Shown: positions 8,159-17,445 of the stretch, piece after piece | Position numbering within the stretch: the stretch's first letter is position 1 | Layout of the letters: every line of letters begins with the position of its first letter | Assembly: GCA_947631665.1 (NCBI GenBank) | Contig: CANRMF010000003.1 | Location: 1-64,000 of the forward strand | DNA from: an uncultured Lachnospiraceae bacterium | GTDB lineage: Bacteria; Bacillota; Clostridia; Lachnospirales; Lachnospiraceae | DNA: 64,000 nt | Direction: 5' to 3' | Translations under genes and position numbers: made by a program | The notes under the pieces: model-generated | Database searches by the model: none | Told to the model about the DNA's origin: nothing | Seen by the model: the letters and a program-made list of their open reading frames with translations, nothing else

Positions 8159-8229
8159 CAGGGGCACTAGGAATCGAACCCAGCTCTGGAGTTTTGGAGA
8201 CTCTTATTCTACCGATGAACTATGCCCCT
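8159..8229 (-). tRNA. tRNA-Trp (CCA)
   Basis: The 71-nt sequence folds as a tRNA: acceptor AGGGGCA/TGCCCCT, D arm GTTC/GAAT, anticodon loop CTCCAAA with CCA at 34-36, and T arm CTGGG-TTCGATT-CCTAG, with discriminator G73. The 3' CCA is not encoded. The outermost anticodon-stem pair (A-C) is mismatched; everything else fits. The gene is followed directly by a terminator. Positions 7917-8158, upstream of the tiny membrane ORF, hold nothing else I recognise. Confidence 0.95.
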
Positions 8230-8300
8230 AAATGCAATTTTGCACAAAGGTATTTATATCATAAAAACAACTCCTTTGTCAAGAAAATTGCATGAAATCC

Positions 8301-9497
8301 CTATTTCTTTTTCTTGTTTTTAATGCTTTTGATTTTCTGCCAGCGCTCCTGCGTCGAATTAACAATTTCCGGCAGGGGCTCCAGTCCCAGTTTTTCTTCT
8401 CTTTCTATCACGCGTTCCCGTACAATTTTGTAAACGGACGCCGCAATCGGAACACCGATTAACATACCCAAAATTCCCGCGAGAGAGCCGCCCGCAGTCA
8501 CCGCCGCAAGCACCCAGACGCCCGGAAGTCCGATAGAGCCGCTCATGAGTTTCGGATAAATCAGATTTCCTTCAATCTGCTGGACAATCAGAATAAAAAT
8601 CAGGAAAAACAATGCTTTCGCAGGCGATACGGTCATAATAATGACTGCGCCAACCACAGCGCCGAAATAAGCGCCCGCCACCGGTATCAGTGCGGTAAAT
8701 CCTACAATCGTGCCTATCATAACAGCATACGGCAGCCGGAGCAGAGCCATTCCCACACCGCACATCAGCCCGATGACAAGGGCGTCCAGCAGTTTCCCCA
8801 CAATATACTGGTGGAAACATTCATTGGTAATGTGTAAATAATGCAGCAGCTTGTCGTAATATTTCTCTTTGATAACCACGCGCAGAACACGCAATGCCTG
8901 ATGCTGGAAGGTTTCTTTTCCCGCCAGAAAATAAAGCGCAAAAATAATTCCCAAAACCGCAGAAATAATATTGGCAAATACAGAAGATGCCACAGAAATA
9001 ACGCTTCCTGCAATGCCTCCGAACCCGCCTTTTAAAAACTTCAGAACGCTGCCGATATAGACATTCCAGTCCATCGCCATCAACTTATGAAACACATCGT
9101 CCGGCAGTACGCTTTTTAAAAATTTATTTTGTGATAATTCCCTGAGGCTGTGCGGTATTCCGTTTACAAGCATTTCCACGCTTGACAGCAGTTCCGGAAT
9201 AACCAGATAAATCAACGCCCCGATAATAATCAAAATCGTGACGACTGCTCCTAAAAGGCAGACCGGTCTGCGGATACGCCCGATGATATCTTTGTGGCTT
9301 TTCGGGAAAAAATAATCCTCATACAGATCCATCAGCAGATTGATTACATAGGCAATCGCCGCACCCATAAATACCGGATACAACGCGCTGATCATCGTGG
9401 ATATCAGCCCCGCGACACTACTCCAGTAATAAATTGCCAGAAACAGTACAAAAATGCTGATTCCTATCTTTCTTAATTGCTTCCATTCTAACTGCAT
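8301..9497 (-). CDS. AI-2E/PerM family membrane transporter
   Basis: The protein of about 398 residues has the AI-2E_transport (PerM) pattern: two or three N-terminal helices, a long soluble/amphipathic middle (about 100-180), then five or six helices including a conserved 'GFTALIPVAGAYFGAVVGA' region and 'LIGVPIAASVYKIVRE' near the end. Family members export diverse small solutes; the substrate here is unknown. AGGAG lies 7 nt before the internal ATG at 9497, preferred over the GTG start used in the ORF track. It follows radA by 16 bp. Confidence 0.88.
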   Translation of the reverse strand: MQLEWKQLRKIGISIFVLFLAIYYWSSVAGLISTMISALYPVFMGAAIAYVINLLMDLYEDYFFPKSHKDIIGRIRRPVCLLGAVVTILIIIGALIYLVIPELLSSVEMLVNGIPHSLRELSQNKFLKSVLPDDVFHKLMAMDWNVYIGSVLKFLKGGFGGIAGSVISVASSVFANIISAVLGIIFALYFLAGKETFQHQALRVLRVVIKEKYYDKLLHYLHITNECFHQYIVGKLLDALVIGLMCGVGMALLRLPYAVMIGTIVGFTALIPVAGAYFGAVVGAVIIMTVSPAKALFFLIFILIVQQIEGNLIYPKLMSGSIGLPGVWVLAAVTAGGSLAGILGMLIGVPIAASVYKIVRERVIEREEKLGLEPLPEIVNSTQERWQKIKSIKNKKKK

Positions 9498-9513
9498 AAA
9501 CACTCTCCTGTTT

Positions 9514-10872
9514 TTATCCTATATGATTTACTAATTCCGACAGATTTTTAATGCCGACCAGTTCCACTCCGGTAATGTTTTTCACTGCGGCAACAGAACT
9601 AAAGGGCAGAATACACCTTGTAAATCCAAGTTTTTTTGCCTCTGAGATCCGCTGCTGCGCCTGTGAAACAGCACGCACTTCTCCGGAAAGTCCGACTTCC
9701 CCGAATACAATCGTCTTTGCATCTACAACCTGATTTTTAAAGCTGCTTAAAATGGCAATCACCAACGCCAGATCCAATGCCGGCTCGTTAATTTTTAATC
9801 CGCCCGCAATATTGACATACGCGTCATAATCACCCATCTGGATTCCCAGACGTTTTTCCAGTACCGCCATCAGCAGATTGACGCGGTTGTAATCCGTTCC
9901 CACAGCAGTCCGGCGCGGCATACCGAAATTTGTATGCGTAATGAGCGCCTGAATTTCCACCAGAATCGGGCGGGTGCCCTCCATCAGACAGGCGACCACA
10001 GAACCCGAAGCGTCCAGCGGTCTTCCCTCCAGCATAAATTCCGACGGATTTAAGACCTGCTTTAACCCGTCATTTTTCATTTCAAATACTGCGATTTCAT
10101 TGGTGGCGCCAAAACGGTTTTTGACACTCCGGATAATCCGGTATGCCGCGTGGCGGTCACCCTCAAAGTAGAGTACGGTATCAACCATATGCTCTAAAAC
10201 TCTCGGGCCTGCCACAACGCCCTCTTTGGTCACATGTCCCACAATAAAAATCGGTATCAGATGTCCCTTTGCCAACTGCATTAACGTATTCGTTGATTCC
10301 CGCACCTGACTGACGCTGCCCGGAGCCGAGCCGATGTCCTCGCGGTAAATCGTCTGAATGGAATCAATGACCACTGCGTCCGGTTTCGTGGAAAGAATGA
10401 CTTCTTCAATGACATCAAGACTTGTTTCCGCCATCAACTGCATTTTATCGGAAAAACTTCCCATACGGTTGGCGCGGAGTTTAATCTGTTTTAAAGATTC
10501 CTCTCCGGAAATATATAAAATCATCTTTCCGGCTTCAGCCATATTTCTGCACACCTGAAGCAGCAGGGTAGACTTTCCGATACCCGGATCCCCGCCAATC
10601 AGAAGTAATCCGCCCGGCACTACGCCGCCGCCCATGACGCGGTCAAGTTCACTAAAGCCGGTAGATATCCTCTCCTCGTCGTCTGCCATCACTTCATTGA
10701 GCATGACCGGTTTATTCTTCATTAAATTTTTTGAGCCTCTGACTGTCCTGCCTCCGGCCGGTTCCTCTACAAAAGTACCTATTTCCATGCAGCCGGGACA
10801 CTGTCCGAGCCATTTTGCAGATTCATAGCCACATTCCCTGCAAAAAAACACAGTCTTCGTATTCTTTGCCAT
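9514..10872 (-). CDS. radA: DNA repair protein RadA
   Basis: The protein of 452 residues shows all RadA landmarks: an N-terminal CxxC-x-CxxC zinc ribbon (FFCRECGYESAKWLGQCPGC), Walker A GGDPGIGKSTL, Walker B VVIDSIQTI, the RadA-specific KNRFG motif and a Lon-like C-terminal domain. RadA is a RecA-like, DnaB-type branch-migration helicase acting in recombinational repair. The ATG at 10872 with GGAG 6 nt upstream is the better start; the ORF track start lies 13 codons earlier. It sits in a clpC-radA neighbourhood, as in many Firmicutes. Confidence 0.96.
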   Translation of the reverse strand: MAKNTKTVFFCRECGYESAKWLGQCPGCMEIGTFVEEPAGGRTVRGSKNLMKNKPVMLNEVMADDEERISTGFSELDRVMGGGVVPGGLLLIGGDPGIGKSTLLLQVCRNMAEAGKMILYISGEESLKQIKLRANRMGSFSDKMQLMAETSLDVIEEVILSTKPDAVVIDSIQTIYREDIGSAPGSVSQVRESTNTLMQLAKGHLIPIFIVGHVTKEGVVAGPRVLEHMVDTVLYFEGDRHAAYRIIRSVKNRFGATNEIAVFEMKNDGLKQVLNPSEFMLEGRPLDASGSVVACLMEGTRPILVEIQALITHTNFGMPRRTAVGTDYNRVNLLMAVLEKRLGIQMGDYDAYVNIAGGLKINEPALDLALVIAILSSFKNQVVDAKTIVFGEVGLSGEVRAVSQAQQRISEAKKLGFTRCILPFSSVAAVKNITGVELVGIKNLSELVNHIG

Positions 10873-10946
10873 CTGTACTCCATCGAATGATTTTTCAAAT
10901 CCGTTTCCCAATCAGGATTTTTTTGAAAAACCATTGCCAATTTCAC

Positions 10947-11198
10947 TTATTTTTTTCCAAAAAGTTTTTTCTTTTCATAAGGCTCTACAGTCATATCAAC
11001 AAAATCATATCCCGTCTCCTTAATGACTGCTTCCAATTCATCTCTCGGAATTTCCTGCTCCGCGAGAATTACGGCATTTTTGTCTGTATGAGATGCCGTC
11101 ACTTTTTTTACTTTAAAATGATTTCTGACTGCTTCATTTACATGCGACTCGCACATGCCGCACATCATACCGTCAATTCCAACCGTTATCTTTACCAT
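10947..11198 (-). CDS. HMA-domain metal-binding protein (copper chaperone-like)
   Basis: The 83-residue protein is one heavy-metal-associated domain with the motif GMMCGMCESHV (about residues 10-20), in which the two Cys would bind Cu(I) or a similar ion. Beta-alpha-beta-beta-alpha-beta order is visible, and the tail EPYEKKKLFGKK is basic. No P-type ATPase lies nearby, so the partner is unknown. AAGGAG precedes the ATG by about 10 nt. Confidence 0.85.
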   Translation of the reverse strand: MVKITVGIDGMMCGMCESHVNEAVRNHFKVKKVTASHTDKNAVILAEQEIPRDELEAVIKETGYDFVDMTVEPYEKKKLFGKK

Positions 11199-11231
11199 TT
11201 GATTGATACTCCTTCCAATTTTAAAAATATT

Positions 11232-11645
11232 TTACTCTGCCGTAATTACCACCTGCGTCAGATTTCCTTTTTCCAAAGCGGCATCGAAGGTAAGTTTTCC
11301 TCCGATATCCGTATGGGACACGCCGAGATTACTGCCGCCCACCTGCACTTTATAGTCTTTATTCGGTTCTAATTCCAGCGTAATCTGCGTCTGACCGGTT
11401 CCATCTACAAAAAATGAAACTTCCCTGTCTGTTTCCTTAAATATCTGAACTGCTGTTCCCGGAATTGATTCGTACACAAACGCTTCGTTTCTTTCAAGCT
11501 TTGTGATTTCTTTGAAGGTCTTTACTTTATACACGTCTCCGTCCACTTCAAAATCTGCTTTTTTTGTCTTTAGAGGCAACTCATAATTTCCAAAACTGAT
11601 GGAACCGTTGCTCTCTTTTCTAATCAATTCATTTACTACTGCCAT
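11232..11645 (-). CDS. conserved hypothetical protein ('endosialidase'-annotated type)
   Basis: The 137-residue acidic protein is rich in beta strands (FVYESIPGTAVQIF, REVSFFVDGTGQTQITLEL), with no signal peptide or membrane segment. I recall similar short proteins in Lachnospiraceae carrying the label 'endosialidase', but no catalytic motif is visible and the label should not be trusted. It lies between clpC and the HMA gene, with 33-62 bp gaps, so it is probably cotranscribed. AGGAGG lies before the ATG. Confidence 0.7.
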   Translation of the reverse strand: MAVVNELIRKESNGSISFGNYELPLKTKKADFEVDGDVYKVKTFKEITKLERNEAFVYESIPGTAVQIFKETDREVSFFVDGTGQTQITLELEPNKDYKVQVGGSNLGVSHTDIGGKLTFDAALEKGNLTQVVITAE

Positions 11646-11707
11646 TTTATCCTCCTGTTTTTAGTCCTGCGGACTTTATCCTGTTTGAACAGTTTCAACT
11701 GCTTTTA

Positions 11708-14194
11708 TTATACCGTCGCTTTCCCTGTTTGGGCAACCGAAAAAATAATCTTTTTTTCTTTCATCATGACAGTCACCTCGTCATCGCGCTTTACAGAGCC
11801 GGAAAGAATTTCCTCAGCAAGAGCGTCCTCCACTTTACTCTGAATCATGCGGCGCAATGGTCTGGCGCCGTATTTTTTGTCATAACTTTCCGCTGCCAGA
11901 TAGCGTTTCAGCCCCTCGCTGAACTTTAACGTAATATTCATCTGCTCCTGCACCTGCTTCTTGAGGCCGGAAAGCAGAATATTGACAATCTTGCGGATTT
12001 CCTTTTCCGTCAACGCATGGAATACAATAATGTCGTCAATCCGGTTTACAAACTCCGGCTTAAACACCTGTTTTACTTCTTCCATGACATTGGATTTCAT
12101 CTTTTCATAATCCTGTTTTTCCGTATTTCCACTGCCGAATCCAAGATACTTCGGATCAATAATCCTGTTTGCTCCGGCATTTGACGTCATAATGATAATC
12201 GTGTTTTTGAAATTGACTTTTCTTCCTTTGGAGTCAGTAATCTGCCCGTCGTCCAACACCTGAAGCAGAATATTGAAGACATCAGGGTGCGCTTTCTCAA
12301 TTTCATCAAATAAAATAACGGAGTACGGATTTTGGCGTACCTTGTCGCTGAGTTGTCCGCCGTCTTCAAAGCCGACATATCCCGGAGGCGAACCAATCAG
12401 TTTCGATACACTGTGCCTCTCCATATATTCAGACATATCGACGCGGATTATTGATTCTTCTGTTCCGAAAACTGCCTCTGCGAGCGCTTTGGACAATTCC
12501 GTCTTTCCTACGCCGGTAGGCCCCAGAAACAGAAATGAACCAATTGGGCGGTTTGGATTTTTAAGTCCCACACGTCCGCGCCGTACTGCTTTTGCCACAG
12601 CGTCAACCGCTTCCTCCTGCCCAACTACGCGCTTATGCAGAATAGATTCGAGTTTCAACAACCGCTGCTGCTCGTTCTTTCCCATCTTCGTTACAGGAAT
12701 TCCCGTCCACATGGATACAATATCCTGAATGGCCTCCTCGCCAATGACCGGACGATACGCTTTTTCGCTTCCCTCCCACTTTTCTTTTGCTTTCTGAAGT
12801 TGCGCCAGCGCTTTATCAAGCCGGTTTTTTATTTCTGATGCAGACTTGAAATCCGCATGCCGCACGCACATTTCAAGCCGGAGATTTAGTTCCTCTACCT
12901 CAAGCTCTTTGTTAATCAGATTTTTCGGCTTTGGAATCTCGCGGATCCGGACTTTGGAGCAGGCCTCGTCAATTAAATCAATCGCTTTGTCCGGCAGATT
13001 TCTGTCATTGATATAGCGGACGGATAATTGCACCGCCGCATTGACCGCTTCGTCGGAAATCGTCACATTATGAAAGTCCTCATAGGAAACCCGCAGCGTT
13101 TTTAATATCTCCACTGCGCTCTCCTCCGTCGGCTCCTCAATCGTAACCGGTTGGAAACGTCGTTCCAGCGCCGCGTCTTTTTCAAAATATTTCCGATACT
13201 CCGCAAGCGTTGTTGCACCGATGATTTTCAAATTTCCTTTTGTGAGCGACGGCTTCAAAATATTAGAAGCGTCCATAGAGCCTTCAGCTCCTCCTGCGCC
13301 GATAATCGTATGGATTTCATCAATAAATAAAATAACATTGCCGGCGGCTTCCACTTCATCAACAATTTTTTTCAACCGTTCTTCAAATTCTCCACGATAT
13401 TTTGAACCTGCCACAGTACCGGATAAATCCAGACTGACAAGACGTTTTCCAATCATATTTTTTGGCACTGTTCCCTCGTGAATCCGCTGCGCAATCGCCT
13501 CGACAATCGCAGTTTTTCCCACTCCCGGCTCTCCGACCAGACATGGATTGTTTTTTGTTCTTCTGCTCAAAATCTGTAAAATCCTCTGGATTTCCACATC
13601 GCGCTTTACAACCGGATCCAACTGTTTTCTCGCCGCTGCGGCGGTTAAATCCCTGCCATATTGGTCAAGCGCAGGGGTTGCAGAGTTAAACTGTTCTCTC
13701 CGCCCCCTCCGCAGCGATTTTATATACATTTTTACTTCAGACGCATCGCGGTTCATCGTCTTTAACAAATCCGCGCAGATTTTTTTCATATTGACACTGT
13801 AACTTTCAATAATCGCATGTGCCTCGCAGTCCGGCTCTGAAATCATTGCCAACAGCATATGCTCCGTTCCTATCTGCGGCAGATTTTGGCGGTGCGCTTC
13901 CGCCTCCGCACGATTTATCAATCCCTGACTGCGGAAGGATAAGGATAAATTTCTGCCTGCGCTGCGGATTTTTGAGACATATTTCACGTCCATATCCTGT
14001 TCAATCGCCGAAATAATGTCCTGATATGTCAACTCATGATTATATAAAATATTCGCCGCCACGCCGTCTGAAACCTTTGTAATTCCTGCGAGAATATGTT
14101 CCGTCCCGATATAATTCATGCCCATACCGCTGGCTATCTCTCTGGCATATTCCATCGCCTGTTTCATTTGCTTTGTAAATTTTCCGGTTTGCAT
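11708..14194 (-). CDS. clpC: ATP-dependent Clp protease ATPase subunit ClpC
   Basis: The protein of 828 residues has the ClpC order: two N-terminal Clp repeats (IGTEHIL and IGTEHMLL), AAA-1 with Walker A GEPGVGKTAIVE and FIDEIHTIIGAG, a middle domain with a UVR-like segment (about 420-460), and AAA-2 with GPTGVGKTEL and LFDEIEKAHPDVFN. It unfolds substrates for ClpP in the cytosol. The start is set at 14194, where GGAGGGCATAAAA precedes ATG. The usual ctsR-mcsA-mcsB partners are absent upstream, and no CtsR heptad repeat is visible before the gene. Confidence 0.95.
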   Translation of the reverse strand: MQTGKFTKQMKQAMEYAREIASGMGMNYIGTEHILAGITKVSDGVAANILYNHELTYQDIISAIEQDMDVKYVSKIRSAGRNLSLSFRSQGLINRAEAEAHRQNLPQIGTEHMLLAMISEPDCEAHAIIESYSVNMKKICADLLKTMNRDASEVKMYIKSLRRGRREQFNSATPALDQYGRDLTAAAARKQLDPVVKRDVEIQRILQILSRRTKNNPCLVGEPGVGKTAIVEAIAQRIHEGTVPKNMIGKRLVSLDLSGTVAGSKYRGEFEERLKKIVDEVEAAGNVILFIDEIHTIIGAGGAEGSMDASNILKPSLTKGNLKIIGATTLAEYRKYFEKDAALERRFQPVTIEEPTEESAVEILKTLRVSYEDFHNVTISDEAVNAAVQLSVRYINDRNLPDKAIDLIDEACSKVRIREIPKPKNLINKELEVEELNLRLEMCVRHADFKSASEIKNRLDKALAQLQKAKEKWEGSEKAYRPVIGEEAIQDIVSMWTGIPVTKMGKNEQQRLLKLESILHKRVVGQEEAVDAVAKAVRRGRVGLKNPNRPIGSFLFLGPTGVGKTELSKALAEAVFGTEESIIRVDMSEYMERHSVSKLIGSPPGYVGFEDGGQLSDKVRQNPYSVILFDEIEKAHPDVFNILLQVLDDGQITDSKGRKVNFKNTIIIMTSNAGANRIIDPKYLGFGSGNTEKQDYEKMKSNVMEEVKQVFKPEFVNRIDDIIVFHALTEKEIRKIVNILLSGLKKQVQEQMNITLKFSEGLKRYLAAESYDKKYGARPLRRMIQSKVEDALAEEILSGSVKRDDEVTVMMKEKKIIFSVAQTGKATV

Positions 14195-14236
14195 TTTTAT
14201 GCCCTCCATCTCAACTTTTACAAACAGACCATTTTT

Positions 14237-14270
14237 AATAATGCCCTAGACCACTGTCTAGAGCATTATT
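14237..14270 (-). promoter_or_regulatory. strong hairpin 43 bp upstream of clpC
   Basis: Two 15-nt arms (AATAATGCCCTAGAC and GTCTAGAGCATTATT) flank a 4-nt loop. The single mismatch is a G-U pair in the minus-strand RNA, so the structure is best formed in the clpC-strand transcript. No T-run follows, so it is either a weak terminator of the 14298 gene or a regulatory dyad for clpC. Confidence 0.55.
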
Positions 14271-14297
14271 CTCAACGGTTTTCTTTTGTACTGATAT

Positions 14298-16013
14298 TTA
14301 ATCCAACTCTATAAATTCAAAATCGTCGTCATCATCTTCATCATCTTCCGGAAGCATTGCCTTTAAAGTCTCCCGCAGGTCGTCTTCTGTTTCTTTCTGT
14401 ACTGCCGCAGAATTTTCTTCAATTTCAGCGTTTTTATCGTTCGGCGTCTGCTCAGATTTTTTCGGCGTTTCCCCGCTTTCCTCTGCTTTCGGAGCAGCGG
14501 CTTCACTGCTGCCGCTTTCCGGTTTTTCCTGATCTTTCGCAGCACTTTCCGCTTCCTGTGCGTTTTCTGCTTTCTCCTGATTTTCCGCAGTATTTTCCGG
14601 TTCCTGTGCGTTTTCTGCTTTCTCCTGATCTTTCGCAGCACTTTCCGGTTCCTGTGCGTTTTCTGCTTTTTTCTCATCTTCCGCAGTATCTTCCGGTTCC
14701 TGCACGTTTTCTGCCGTCCCGTCTTCCAAGTCAGCCGGCTGTGCCTCCTGCTCCTTTTCTAAAACTTCATCAGCTTCCGGAAGATCCTCTAAAAGTTCGT
14801 CCTCCGGCAGCGCATCTTTCAGTTTTGCCTTTTTCTTTTCTTCCTTTTTGCGGAGTTTTTCTGCTTTCTTTTCTTCTTTCGTCAATTTTCTGTCGCCGGC
14901 ATCATTGTCCTCATCTGATTCGGAATCATATTGTTCGTCATATTCCAGATTTTTGGATTTCTTTGAAAGCTTCATGTTTATAATGATAAAGATTAAAATA
15001 ACAATCAAAATCATCAGCCCGCCGATAATCTTTAACAGCATATTATATTTTCTTGCAAGCTGGTTCCGATTGGTCTGAAGATTTGTGTAAGCGACCTCTG
15101 CGGCTTCTTTCTGTGAGAACGTATCCTCGCTCACCGGATACCGCTGGAAGTCATGCTCTCTTGCGTCATAACTGTACAGATTTACTTCCTCGTCCCAGTT
15201 CATCGCATATACCAGATACAGATCCTCATCTTCATTTAAAACCCACGCCTTAGCGCTTTCATTTCCAATGTCGATTGTCTTTCTCTCATAATTTTTAAGA
15301 ATTTTTGCAGTGTCGTCAACCTGCACAATCGTATACATGCGGCTTGCAATCTGGATATTTTTCAACTCATAAAATGTGTCCTTATCCTCATTGTAAATGT
15401 AAAAGCCCTGTGTCTTTGAATTGTGGAGATACAACGCTACCAGTTTATCCGCATCTCCTTTTACAATACATTCATATTTCTTTCCTTTGTATTTATAAGT
15501 GCTCTTTTCAAATCCTTTTGGAACGTCTCCCGAAATGGTTCTGGAAACTTTAAAAGTCTTTTTTCCAACCTGAACGCTGACTTCCTTTTCAGCAGGTTTT
15601 GCTGTGGTCGTTCCCTCGTCGTAAGAAGCGTCCTGCTCCGGCGTCAGTTTTGTCGTATTTACTGTATATAAGGCTGATGTTCCGTCCGCTGCGGTAACTT
15701 TGACCTGCGTCTTGTTTCCCGCACCGGTATCCATTGTGGTGTTGTACAGTTCATTGACAATTTCCGCTTTGGAAGTCGAATCCTCCGGTGTATATTCAAT
15801 TTCCAGTTTTTGAACATTTGATTTGACGGTAATGTCATAAGAGTAAACCGTAGAACTGAAATCAATCGGCACCTCTGTTTTTGTTCCCGCCGCATCGACT
15901 CCGTAAATCTTCATTGATGACAAATCCGTAGGAGAAGCGCTGACTGCAATCGTTCCTGCAAAAATGAATGTCATCATAACTGCAAACAAAAATAATGATT
16001 TGAATTTTTTCAT
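14298..16013 (-). CDS. membrane-anchored cadherin-like domain protein with acidic repeat tail
   Basis: The 571-residue protein has a signal peptide (1 to about 27), an extracellular cadherin-like beta-sandwich (about 30-120, with the typical 'TVYSYDITV' and 'AADGTSALYTV' strands), a second extracellular part, one transmembrane helix (about 331-353, MLLKIIGGLMILIVILIFII) and a cytoplasmic tail of about 218 residues. The tail begins with a Lys/Glu block and then holds three to four 16-residue units of the type KAENAQEPESAAKDQE, ending in an Asp/Glu-rich stretch. The function is unknown; a cell-envelope or division role is only a guess. GGAAGG precedes the ATG. Confidence 0.8.
   Translation of the reverse strand: MKKFKSLFLFAVMMTFIFAGTIAVSASPTDLSSMKIYGVDAAGTKTEVPIDFSSTVYSYDITVKSNVQKLEIEYTPEDSTSKAEIVNELYNTTMDTGAGNKTQVKVTAADGTSALYTVNTTKLTPEQDASYDEGTTTAKPAEKEVSVQVGKKTFKVSRTISGDVPKGFEKSTYKYKGKKYECIVKGDADKLVALYLHNSKTQGFYIYNEDKDTFYELKNIQIASRMYTIVQVDDTAKILKNYERKTIDIGNESAKAWVLNEDEDLYLVYAMNWDEEVNLYSYDAREHDFQRYPVSEDTFSQKEAAEVAYTNLQTNRNQLARKYNMLLKIIGGLMILIVILIFIIINMKLSKKSKNLEYDEQYDSESDEDNDAGDRKLTKEEKKAEKLRKKEEKKKAKLKDALPEDELLEDLPEADEVLEKEQEAQPADLEDGTAENVQEPEDTAEDEKKAENAQEPESAAKDQEKAENAQEPENTAENQEKAENAQEAESAAKDQEKPESGSSEAAAPKAEESGETPKKSEQTPNDKNAEIEENSAAVQKETEDDLRETLKAMLPEDDEDDDDDFEFIELD
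14525..14700. repeat. 48-bp in-frame coding repeats
   Basis: Three clear copies and one partial copy of a 48-bp unit encode the 16-residue Glu/Ala/Lys repeats of the anchored protein. Open frames on the opposite strand (14357-14983) are a by-product of the biased composition. Confidence 0.75.
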
Positions 16014-16141
16014 AACATTAACCTTCCTTATCTCTCATTGACTCCACGCAATGTTTCATCTGTATATTATTTATATTGCTTCCTGCGTACATTATATTCA
16101 ATAAATTTGAAAATAATTGGCAGTCCTGATTATACCGGCTA

Positions 16142-17413
16142 TTACGCCTCGTCAATCGCCTTTCCAATGTCGCTGCGCATATATTTATTTTCAAACGTCA
16201 CCAGTTTTGCCGCTTCATAAGCGTTGGCTCTCGCCTGCTTTAAATCAGCACCTTTTGCGGTCACGCCGAGCACCCGTCCGCCGTTTGTTACAATCTTGCC
16301 GTCAGAGAGTTTTGTTCCTGCATGAAATACATAATAGCCCTCTTTTGTTTCAAACTGTTCCAATCCATGAATTTCAAATCCTTTTTCATAGGAAACCGGA
16401 TATCCGTCGCTGGCAAGTACAACGCAGACTGCCGCATTGTCCTCAAACTGCAGGTCAATCCGGTCGAGCGTTTTGTCAATGCACGCCTCAAATACTTCAA
16501 TGATATCGTTTTTCATTCGCGGCAAAACAACCTGTGCCTCCGGATCTCCAAAGCGCGCATTGTATTCAAGCACTTTCGGCCCGTCCTCTGTGAGCATCAA
16601 TCCAAAGAAAATAATGCCCTGAAACGGTCTGCCCTCAGCCTTCATGGCGTCAACCGTTGCCTGATAAATATATTTTTTACAAAATTCATCAACCTCTTTG
16701 GTATAAAACGGGCTCGGTGAAAATGTTCCCATACCGCCGGTATTTAAGCCCTGATCTCCGTCTTTGGCGCGTTTATGATCCTGCGCGGAGGTCATGATTT
16801 TAATTGTTTCCCCATCAACAAAAGACAATACGGAAACTTCACGTCCCGTCATAAATTCCTCGATAACAATGGTGTTCCCCGCATCGCCGAACTTTTTATC
16901 CAGCATCAACTCATTGACTCCCGCCATCGCTTCTTCTTTTGTATTACAAATCAATACGCCCTTCCCCAGCGCCAGACCGTCTGCTTTTAAGACAATCGGA
17001 TATTTGGAGGTTTCAAGATATTTCTTTGCTTCTTCCGGCGAGCTGAAATTTTCATAAGCCGCCGTAGGAATATTGTATTTTTTCATCAAATCTTTGGAAA
17101 ACGCTTTCGATCCCTCTAAGATAGCCGCATTTTTACGCGGCCCGAAAACCCGAAGTCCTTCTTTTTCAAAAGCGTCGACAATTCCTCCGACCAATGGATC
17201 GTCCATACCGACGACCGTCAGGTCAATCTCTTTTTCTTTTGCAAAAGCAACCAGCCGGTCAAATTCCATTGCGCCGATATTCACGCACTCTGCAATCTGT
17301 CCGATTCCGGCGTTGCCGGGCGCACAGTAAATTTTACTGACATGACTGCTCTTTGCCACTGCATACGCAATCGCATGTTCTCTGCCGCCGCTTCCTACAA
17401 TTAAAACTTTCAT
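16142..17413 (-). CDS. purD: phosphoribosylamine-glycine ligase
   Basis: The 423-residue ATP-grasp enzyme joins glycine to phosphoribosylamine to give GAR, the second step of purine synthesis. Motifs include VGSGGREHA at the N-terminus, GPRKNAAILEGSK, ALGKGVLIC in the ATP-grasp domain and LEYNARFGDPEAQVV (metal/ATP site). The ORF track start lies 28 codons upstream; GGAGG before MKVLIVGSGG places the start at 17413. It is the last gene of purE-purM-purN-purD. Confidence 0.97.
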   Translation of the reverse strand: MKVLIVGSGGREHAIAYAVAKSSHVSKIYCAPGNAGIGQIAECVNIGAMEFDRLVAFAKEKEIDLTVVGMDDPLVGGIVDAFEKEGLRVFGPRKNAAILEGSKAFSKDLMKKYNIPTAAYENFSSPEEAKKYLETSKYPIVLKADGLALGKGVLICNTKEEAMAGVNELMLDKKFGDAGNTIVIEEFMTGREVSVLSFVDGETIKIMTSAQDHKRAKDGDQGLNTGGMGTFSPSPFYTKEVDEFCKKYIYQATVDAMKAEGRPFQGIIFFGLMLTEDGPKVLEYNARFGDPEAQVVLPRMKNDIIEVFEACIDKTLDRIDLQFEDNAAVCVVLASDGYPVSYEKGFEIHGLEQFETKEGYYVFHAGTKLSDGKIVTNGGRVLGVTAKGADLKQARANAYEAAKLVTFENKYMRSDIGKAIDEA

Positions 17414-17445
17414 CTGATTTTCCTCCTGATTTTGAACTATCTGTC

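Noticed and set aside
8089-8295. 68-aa plus-strand ORF
   Set aside because: It reads through the complement of tRNA-Trp and its terminator.
14357-14983. 208-aa plus-strand ORF
   Set aside because: It is the antisense shadow of the acidic repeat tail of the 14298-16013 gene, with Pro/Phe/Leu bias from the complementary codons.
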